Origin: Novosphingobium subterraneum
GTDB lineage: Bacteria > Pseudomonadota > Alphaproteobacteria > Sphingomonadales > Sphingomonadaceae
DNA length: 64,000 nt
Assembly (NCBI RefSeq): GCF_000807925.1
Contig: NZ_JRVC01000022.1
Span: 1 to 64,000, forward strand
Direction: 5' to 3'
The notes under the pieces were generated by a model. It did not search any database. It was given only the letters and a program-made list of their open reading frames with translations, and was not told the DNA's origin. The translations under genes and the position numbers were made by a program. Positions 58,270 through 64,000 of this stretch are shown in pieces; position 1 is the stretch's first letter, and every line of letters starts with the position of its first letter.

Positions 58270-59612
58270 GGGGCAGGCTCCAGAATGAACTGCGCGCCGC
58301 GCGGGGCGTCGCCCAGCCTCAGGACAAGGCCGTGGCGTTCGGCAATGGCGCGTGAAAGGGCAAGGCCGAGGCCGTGGCCGGGTTTGTCGCCGGGCGCGGT
58401 CGCACGGGAGAAGCGTTCGAATACCCGGTCGCGCTGGTCGCGCGGAATCCCGGGGCCGTCGTCCTCGACGGTCACGCTTGGCCCCGGACGGAGGATCAGG
58501 CGCACACGCCCTCCTTCGGGCACGTACTTGATCGCGTTGTCGAGCAGGTTCGAAAGCAGCCGGGTGATCTGCATGCGCTCGCCCAGCATGGTCACGCCCG
58601 GCGCGATTGCGGTTTCCAGCGTCAGCCCGGCATCCTCGGCGCTGCCCTCGTAAAGGTCGGCAAGGCTCTCCGCCAGCGCGCTCATGTCGATCTCGGCAAG
58701 CCCTGCCAGATCGCCCCGGCGGCTTTCGGCAGAGGCGATGTCGAGCAGCGAATCAAGCATTGAAAGGATCGCCCGGATGTCCTCGCGCGATTGGCCGATC
58801 GGGCCGCCCGCGTTCTCGGGACGAGCCTGCATCGCTGCCCCCAGCCGATTGTCGAGGTGCATCAGCGGCGTCCGCACCTCGTGCGCGACATGCTCTGAAA
58901 CCTGCTTGTAGGCCTTGAGCAATTGCGCCTGCCGGGCCAGCAGGCGTGCGCCGTGCCCCGCCACCTCGTCGATCTCGTCCCCCCCACGCTGACGGGCGGG
59001 AAAGCTCGCGGCGCGTCCGTCAGCCGCCGCGCCCAGTGCGGCGTTCACGGCATCCATGCGGCGGGCAAGATGCCTGGCGGTGATCCACGCAACGAAGGCC
59101 ACCGCACCGACAATCGCCGCGCCAACCGCCAGGAACGCCGCCGAAAGAACCGCCAGCGCAGAGCGGTCGCGGTCATATTCGCGCGCTGCCAGCAATTGCA
59201 GGTCCGGGGCAAGCCTGGCTCCTTGCGCATAGACCTCGGTGCCATCGGCCAGCGTCACGAACCCCTCTTCGGAGCGCGCGGAGTTGATCTGCGGCCAGCG
59301 GCGCACGTCGCCCGCCAGCAGCCGCCCCGCACCATCGGCAACCATGTAATGCGAACGCCGCCCTTCAAGACTGACCACGGCCTGCCGGTCGGCCACCCGG
59401 CGCAGCAGTTCCTCGCGGCCGGCCGTTGCGTAGATATCGATCAGGCCGGCGAGGTCGGTCGAGACGGTGGCCGAAAGCGAGGCCCGCGCCTGGCGCTGCA
59501 CGGTGATCGTGGTGACTGCGAACAGCACGCCCACGGCGATGACCGCGATCAGTATCGAGGCTGTCGTCAGCTGGCCAAAGATCGACCGTGCCCGGACGCG
59601 CGCTGGCTTCAT
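58266..59612 (-). CDS. Sensor histidine kinase
   Basis: 448 residues. Two membrane helices (about 13-35 and 160-185) flank a periplasmic domain (RVADRQAVVSLEGRRSHYMVADGAG). A HAMP domain follows (ITARHLARRMDAVNAALGAAADG), then HisKA with His in EHVAHEVRTPLMHLDNRL near residue 248 and an HATPase (LLSNLLDNAIKYVPEGG, DDGPGIPRDQRDRVFERFSR, GHGLGLALSRAIAE). It is a classical OmpR-type kinase. It starts inside the stop of the response regulator gene (four-base overlap). The stimulus is unknown. Confidence 0.92.
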   Translation of the reverse strand: MKPARVRARSIFGQLTTASILIAVIAVGVLFAVTTITVQRQARASLSATVSTDLAGLIDIYATAGREELLRRVADRQAVVSLEGRRSHYMVADGAGRLLAGDVRRWPQINSARSEEGFVTLADGTEVYAQGARLAPDLQLLAAREYDRDRSALAVLSAAFLAVGAAIVGAVAFVAWITARHLARRMDAVNAALGAAADGRAASFPARQRGGDEIDEVAGHGARLLARQAQLLKAYKQVSEHVAHEVRTPLMHLDNRLGAAMQARPENAGGPIGQSREDIRAILSMLDSLLDIASAESRRGDLAGLAEIDMSALAESLADLYEGSAEDAGLTLETAIAPGVTMLGERMQITRLLSNLLDNAIKYVPEGGRVRLILRPGPSVTVEDDGPGIPRDQRDRVFERFSRATAPGDKPGHGLGLALSRAIAERHGLVLRLGDAPRGAQFILEPAP

Positions 59613-60295
59613 TCGCCTCTCGTCAGCCGATAGCCCGCGCCCCAGATCGTCTCGAGCGCAGGCGCGGCAAAGCCGTCCTCGAGCTTGCGGCGCATGCGGC
59701 CGATGTTGACGTCGACGACATTGGTCTGGGGATCGAAGTTCATGTTCCATACGTCGCGCAGAAGCATTTCGCGCGTCACCGTTTCGCCCGCGTTTTCCAT
59801 GAAATAGCGAAACAGCGCGAACTCGCGGGGCGAAAGCGCGATGTGCTTGCCCGAACGGAATGCAGTCCGCGCCTTCACGTGGCATTCGAACGCGCCGTAG
59901 ATGATCACTGCGCCGTGAACCGCACCCGCTGCGCGGCGGTGCAGCGCGCGCAGCCGCGCTACCAGCTCCTGCGGCTCGTAAGGTTTGGCAAGATAATCGT
60001 CGACGCCCGCCTCCAGCCCTTCGATGCGGTTTTCGCTGCGACCCAGCGCCGAAAGCATCAGCACTGGCGTGCCCACGCCGGCTGAGCGCAGGCGCGAAAC
60101 GATGGTCAGGCCGTCGAGATCGGGCAGCATGCGGTCAAGGATGATCACGTCGAAGTCCTCGGCCCCGGCGCGCTGCAGGCCTGCCGTGCCGGTCTGCTCC
60201 CATGCCATCCGGTCGCCATCGGCCAGCACCAGGTCCTGCACGGCCTGCGCGGCGCGTGGATCGTCTTCCACGTAGAGGATGTTGAGATTGCCCAT
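59609..60295 (-). CDS. OmpR-family response regulator
   Basis: 228 residues from ATG 60295. Receiver: LYVEDDPRAA (acidic pocket), phospho-acceptor Asp in VIILDRMLPDLDG, Lys in DYLAKPYEPQEL. DNA-binding domain: IALSPREFALFRYFMENAGETVTREMLLRDVWNMNFDPQTNVVDVNIGRMRRKL, a winged helix. It partners the downstream kinase. The 54 bases upstream in frame (to 60349) are not family-like and are excluded. Confidence 0.94.
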   Translation of the reverse strand: MGNLNILYVEDDPRAAQAVQDLVLADGDRMAWEQTGTAGLQRAGAEDFDVIILDRMLPDLDGLTIVSRLRSAGVGTPVLMLSALGRSENRIEGLEAGVDDYLAKPYEPQELVARLRALHRRAAGAVHGAVIIYGAFECHVKARTAFRSGKHIALSPREFALFRYFMENAGETVTREMLLRDVWNMNFDPQTNVVDVNIGRMRRKLEDGFAAPALETIWGAGYRLTRGE

Positions 60296-60394
60296 CTTCG
60301 CTGCCCCCGATCCGGCATTTCCCCTGGCCGAACCGTCCGGCGCGATCATTTCACGCCGGACGGTGGCCTTGCAACCCTTCGTTTCGCGGGCGTT

Positions 60395-61276
60395 TCAGCG
60401 CATGTCCTCGACCGAGACCCAGCCCTTGGTGCCGAAGCTGTCCTGGACCTCGATGAACAGACCTTGCCGCTGACCGGTGGGTGTGAGAGCGGTCCCGGCG
60501 CGCACGGTACGAAGAGCTGCGGACTTGAGATCGGCCGCGGCAAAGATCCTGGTGTCGATTGCGGCGGTCGCGCTGGCGGGGGCCGCCGGTGCTGGCGCGG
60601 CAGCCGGAGCGAGCGATGCGAGGGCGGGGCCCTGGCCCGACAAGCCGTTGAAAGCCTTGACGAAAGCCTCGATCAGCATCTGCCCGTCCTTGCTTCCGGC
60701 ATAGGCCGCACCGGTCGCACCGCTGGCCACCGCGCCGATGGTCCCGCCGCCATTTCCGAAGGAAATCGTGGTCTTCTTGACCTCGCCAGAGCCGGAGGCG
60801 ACGGTCTGGCCATTGGCCGGGCTGATCAGGCGGATGCCGGCGGCGACCACCTTCTTCTTGCCGCCAAACCCGCCGAACATGCCGAGCATCGAGCCGGCGC
60901 CCGGAATGCTGCGCATCATTCCGCTTGCAGCGCCCGAGCGGACAAGGCCTTCCATGGCGACTCCCTTGGCCTTTTCAATGGCTTGGTCGACTTCTTCCTT
61001 GTCACCGGCGATGACGTTCATCAGGAACGTGGCGGGCTTGCCGCTGGCCGGATCGTGCAGGGAGAAGCAGCCGGATTCTCGGGCCATGGCGGCGATCAGC
61101 TCGCGCGGGGAGGACAGGCCGTACTTGGTCCAGCCTTGCGTATCGCCATCCACGAGCGCGATCGAGCCATAGCTCTTGTCGCACTTGGTGAGCGTGACCG
61201 GCGGCTCCTTTTCGGCCGCCAGGGCAGCGGTGGAAACCATTGAAAGCACGGCGAAAGTCAAGGTCCTGCGAAGCAT
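60395..61276 (-). CDS. Secreted CsgG/HfaB-like protein with SH3-type C-terminus
   Basis: 293 residues with signal peptide (MLRRTLTFAVLSMVSTAALA). Residues 25-140 follow a pattern seen in alphaproteobacterial CsgG-like proteins: KCDKSYGSIALVDGD, RELIAAMARESGCFSLHDP, then a Gly/Met-rich loop GSMLGMFGGFGGKKKVVAAG. The final 55 residues look like an SH3-like domain (RTVRAGTALTPTGQRQGLFIEVQDSFGTKGWVSVEDM), joined by an Ala/Pro linker. The assignment to the CsgG family is tentative. It is monocistronic beside the two-component operon and beside the large surface protein. Confidence 0.7.
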   Translation of the reverse strand: MLRRTLTFAVLSMVSTAALAAEKEPPVTLTKCDKSYGSIALVDGDTQGWTKYGLSSPRELIAAMARESGCFSLHDPASGKPATFLMNVIAGDKEEVDQAIEKAKGVAMEGLVRSGAASGMMRSIPGAGSMLGMFGGFGGKKKVVAAGIRLISPANGQTVASGSGEVKKTTISFGNGGGTIGAVASGATGAAYAGSKDGQMLIEAFVKAFNGLSGQGPALASLAPAAAPAPAAPASATAAIDTRIFAAADLKSAALRTVRAGTALTPTGQRQGLFIEVQDSFGTKGWVSVEDMR

Positions 61277-61415
61277 CGGTCTTCCCCTAGAAGGGGGGCT
61301 GCACCCCCGTGCGGCCCCTTTCCAACTCTCGCGAACTCTGCGGCAACTCCCCCTCAACTCCCACACAACTGTCCCGTCACTCTCGTGACAAATGCCGTCA
61401 TCTTCGTTGACGTGT

Positions 61416-64000
61416 TCAGGGTGCCTTCGGACCGAACGCGATGGCGCCTGCAACATTGCCGGTGGTCGTCTGGAGATAGTACCCGACGCCGGCATGCGTC
61501 GCCCCGACCCCGGCGAGGAAGCCTTCGATCGAGGCCCCGCTGGCACCGGTCAGCGTCATTTGTCCGGTGCCAGCACCGAATGCCGTTCCGCTGGCGCGAA
61601 GCGAGATCGAGGGGGTGGCCGTGCCGCCGCTGGTAGCCATGGTGACCGGCTGGCCTGACACCGTCAGTCCGGCCTCGAACCCGACCTTGGCGGTGGAGAA
61701 ATCGACCGAGAGCTTCGCACTGTCGAGCGTCCCGACGACGGCGTTGGGTGTTGCCGGACGAGTGCTGCCGACGAGGGCGTAGTCGACCTTGCCGGAGGTC
61801 GGCGCATTGGTGGCAGGCTTGCCCCAGACCTGGGCGAGGCCGCCTGTTCCGAGCGTGGTGCTGGGCGTTCCGGCAAGGCCGGTGATGTTGCCATTGACCC
61901 AGCGCGACCAGGCAACGATTCCGGAGGCATTGCCACGGTCAGTGCTGGTCGCGCCGCTCTGCTCGAAGAAGCCATCAACCTTCGTGAGCCCGCCGTTGCT
62001 GTCGGTGGTGACGGGCGTTGCGTTTTCGAAGGTGGAGAAGCGTCCGCCGCCGAGATAGCCGACATACTTGACGATGCCGTCCGGCGCAGCCGCGGGCGTG
62101 GTGTTGCCGCTTCCCGTTCCAGCCCCCGCTCCAATCTTGAAGGCTGCCGCGCCGATGATGTTCCTGGCGTTTCCGGCGGTGCTGACGGCGGTGTAGGTCA
62201 GGGCAAGCTTGTCGGTGCTGCCGGCCCAGTTGCCGAAGGCGGCAAGGTAGCAAACGTTGCCATTGCACGAACCAGAGTGGTCGTCACCCGGGACGACGAA
62301 GCTGAAGCTCTGATTGGAGAAGACATTGAAGTTGCTGGTCGACTGGGTGATGTCGGCAAGGCCGCCGGTCGTGGTGAAATCGAAGGTATAGGCGCCGCCG
62401 CCAACCCCGCCGGTCGGCATCACGATCTTCGCCTCCATCGCGATCTTGGGCAGGGCGAGGCCGAAGTTGACCTTGAAGCTGCCGGTAAAGGTGCCGGGCG
62501 CGCCGGAGCCGTCGATCCAGGTCGGCTTGGTGGCAGCGAGGAGGTCGTAGGCGATCGTCCCGGTGGTCGGCGCCGCAAAGCCGGTCGGCGTGGCGCGGGT
62601 CAGCATGTAGTGGAAGCCCTGATCTGCCGTCAGGGTAAAGGGAGTTGCGCCGGTGTTGGTGCCATCGGACCAGCGACCGACAAGCACATCGGCATCTCCT
62701 GCGACGTCGCTGATCGTCATGGTGCCTGGCGTGCGGGTGAAGTTGCCAGCGCGGGTGTAGCTGGTGAGTCCGCCATTGCTATCGAGCGTGTAGGACAGGG
62801 CATCGAAACCCTGCTCGCTGCCCGCCAGCAGGGTGCTGCTCGAGAGGCGCAGGGTGGTTATGAAGTTTATGCGCGGGGACGTGCCGTTGAAGCCGCCGGT
62901 ATAGCCAGTCAGCACATTCGATGCAGGAGCCTTTCCGAGATAGGCGAGCGTCGTTCCGGTCTGTCCGAAAACGGCGACGCCGTTGATCTGGGTGGAGCCG
63001 GGCAGGGACCTGTCCGACAGGCTGTAGGCAAAACCGGCATAAGCGGCGTTCTGGCCGAACAGGTTTCCGTTGAGCGTGGTGCCACAGGCCGAGACGCACC
63101 CGCCGCCGGAAGTGGAGGTGGTGGCAAGGTTCGCGTTGGTGCCGACGAAGGCGCGGTCCGTGCCGATCAGCAAACCGCCATTGGTCGGATCGGCGGCGCC
63201 GCCTGCGGTTTGGACATGCCAGCTGCGGCTCCCCGCGACTACATCCATGGCCACGCCGACCTTGGGCGCGGCGCCGAAGCTTACCGCGAGGCTGCCGGCG
63301 AATGTCCCGACTTCGCCTTCTGCCGCCCCGTAGTCAGTCGGTGCGGTGCCGCCGACGAGCCGATAGTCGACTTTCCCGCTGGCCGGGATCGTGGCCGATG
63401 GCGTGCCGACGATGAGGTGGTTGTTGAAGTTCACCGCATTGTTCGAGGTGTCCGACAAGTAGCGGGTCCAGGCGACGTCATCGCCGAAGCGGCCGTATTC
63501 CTTGGCGACGTTGACCGGGTTTGCCGCGTAGTTGAAATCGAGCGGACGGCCGTTCTGCGAAAACTGCAGGCGCTTGATCTTCCCCTCGGCAGTAATGTCG
63601 GCAGTGACGGGCGAGGTGATCAGCGTGGCTTCGGCGCTGGTGTTGTAGCCGACCTTGGCTGCGCTGGTGCCGGGCAGACCGGAAAACTGGTCGGGGTTGC
63701 CGCCATCCGCGAGGTAGACATAGTAGCTCTGGATGAAGGCCAGCGTCGCCCCGTCGAACAGGGCAGCCAGCACGCCGGCGTCGGTCAGCGCCTTGAGGTA
63801 GGCGAGAATCTGCGCCTGCGTAAGTGCCGTGTATTCCGAAGGCTTTCCGCCGCCTGCGAGGAAAGCGTAGTACGCTTCGAGCGCGGTGACATACGTCGCG
63901 TAGACAGGCAGCGCCGTGTAGCCATCGGGCGTGCCGCCGCCTGCAAGGAAGGCGTAGTAGGCGGTGAGAAATTCCGCCTGCGTGCCGAGCAACGTGGCAA
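61416..64000 (-). CDS. Large repetitive beta-rich surface protein, N-terminus beyond window
   Basis: At least 860 residues; the frame is open to the window edge, so the start is missing. The visible N-terminal part has three repeats of a YYxFLAxGGxPxxY-type unit. Then come three beta-barrel-like modules with recurring ASGKVDYRLVGG/TSGKVDYALVGS, a GTFAGSLAVSFG-type strand and a final GxxAGAIAFG-type motif, the style of TbpB or HpuA-like lipoprotein barrels. Two Cys pairs are present (GGGCVSACG, SCNGNVCYL). Such proteins may begin with a FecR-type domain in this group, which cannot be checked here. Probably surface-exposed. Confidence 0.72.
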   Translation of the reverse strand, partial: ATLLGTQAEFLTAYYAFLAGGGTPDGYTALPVYATYVTALEAYYAFLAGGGKPSEYTALTQAQILAYLKALTDAGVLAALFDGATLAFIQSYYVYLADGGNPDQFSGLPGTSAAKVGYNTSAEATLITSPVTADITAEGKIKRLQFSQNGRPLDFNYAANPVNVAKEYGRFGDDVAWTRYLSDTSNNAVNFNNHLIVGTPSATIPASGKVDYRLVGGTAPTDYGAAEGEVGTFAGSLAVSFGAAPKVGVAMDVVAGSRSWHVQTAGGAADPTNGGLLIGTDRAFVGTNANLATTSTSGGGCVSACGTTLNGNLFGQNAAYAGFAYSLSDRSLPGSTQINGVAVFGQTGTTLAYLGKAPASNVLTGYTGGFNGTSPRINFITTLRLSSSTLLAGSEQGFDALSYTLDSNGGLTSYTRAGNFTRTPGTMTISDVAGDADVLVGRWSDGTNTGATPFTLTADQGFHYMLTRATPTGFAAPTTGTIAYDLLAATKPTWIDGSGAPGTFTGSFKVNFGLALPKIAMEAKIVMPTGGVGGGAYTFDFTTTGGLADITQSTSNFNVFSNQSFSFVVPGDDHSGSCNGNVCYLAAFGNWAGSTDKLALTYTAVSTAGNARNIIGAAAFKIGAGAGTGSGNTTPAAAPDGIVKYVGYLGGGRFSTFENATPVTTDSNGGLTKVDGFFEQSGATSTDRGNASGIVAWSRWVNGNITGLAGTPSTTLGTGGLAQVWGKPATNAPTSGKVDYALVGSTRPATPNAVVGTLDSAKLSVDFSTAKVGFEAGLTVSGQPVTMATSGGTATPSISLRASGTAFGAGTGQMTLTGASGASIEGFLAGVGATHAGVGYYLQTTTGNVAGAIAFGPKAP

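Overview
The window looks like chromosome of a sphingomonad alphaproteobacterium, probably Novosphingobium or a close relative. The clues are high GC, a NepR/EcfG/PhyR general stress response locus, polyhydroxyalkanoate genes (PhaC and a phasin), a DAACS carrier, Fe-type superoxide dismutase, ClpS and LptF/LptG. The genus is inferred from gene content and protein style only. Two tRNA genes are present (Gln-CUG and Cys-GCA). I see no rRNA, CRISPR array or intact insertion sequence. No gene-free stretch is longer than about 300 bases once the tRNAs are counted; the larger gaps are described as promoters, a small RNA or element ends.

Layout. 1-8.4 kb: a small acetyltransferase and a secreted protein, then a leftward seven-gene run (pheA, DUF4129, DUF4350, MoxR ATPase, DUF58, SpoIIM-like, RDD) joined mostly by 1-4 base overlaps. 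8.5-20.3 kb: diheme cytochrome c, small secreted proteins, rlmE-ppx, tRNA-Gln, a membrane winged-helix regulator facing a small membrane protein, a LOG protein, thiD-DUF1272-glmM, a DAACS symporter and sodB. 20.3-27.3 kb: an AI-2E family protein and the stress response locus. 27.4-41.0 kb: a fatty-acid desaturase, a rhodanese, lptFG, clpS, phasin, phaC, an alanine-type aminotransferase, a crotonase, a 270-base MITE-like element and an RNB ribonuclease. 41.04-57.66 kb: an integrated element in tRNA-Cys. 57.7-64 kb: a two-component pair with a secreted partner, a CsgG/SH3-like secreted protein and the C-terminal part of a large repetitive beta-rich surface protein that runs off the edge.

Stress locus. 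nepR-ecfG, a CHASE/HWE-type kinase, phyR, two single-domain receivers and a Crp/FNR regulator sit together. I found four perfect GGAAC-N16/17-CGTT (EcfG-type) promoters here: before nepR, phyR, one receiver, and a gene-free stretch at 26.6-26.75 kb. That last stretch has a 9-bp hairpin presenting a run of seven C's, followed by a strong terminator. I read it as a GsrN-like small RNA of about 90 nt, and it is the finding I rate highest.

Integrated element. A 48-base direct repeat of the 3' half of tRNA-Cys bounds 16.6 kb with a tyrosine integrase and a probable repressor at the right end. A divergent leftward early block carries an excisionase-like protein, small unknowns and a primase/helicase, followed by podovirus-type internal virion proteins. 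I recognise no terminase, portal, capsid or tail gene, so it is either a deleted prophage or a satellite-like element. Its left end carries rightward cargo: a Clp-fold SDH serine protease with a 60-residue partner, and two secreted proteins.
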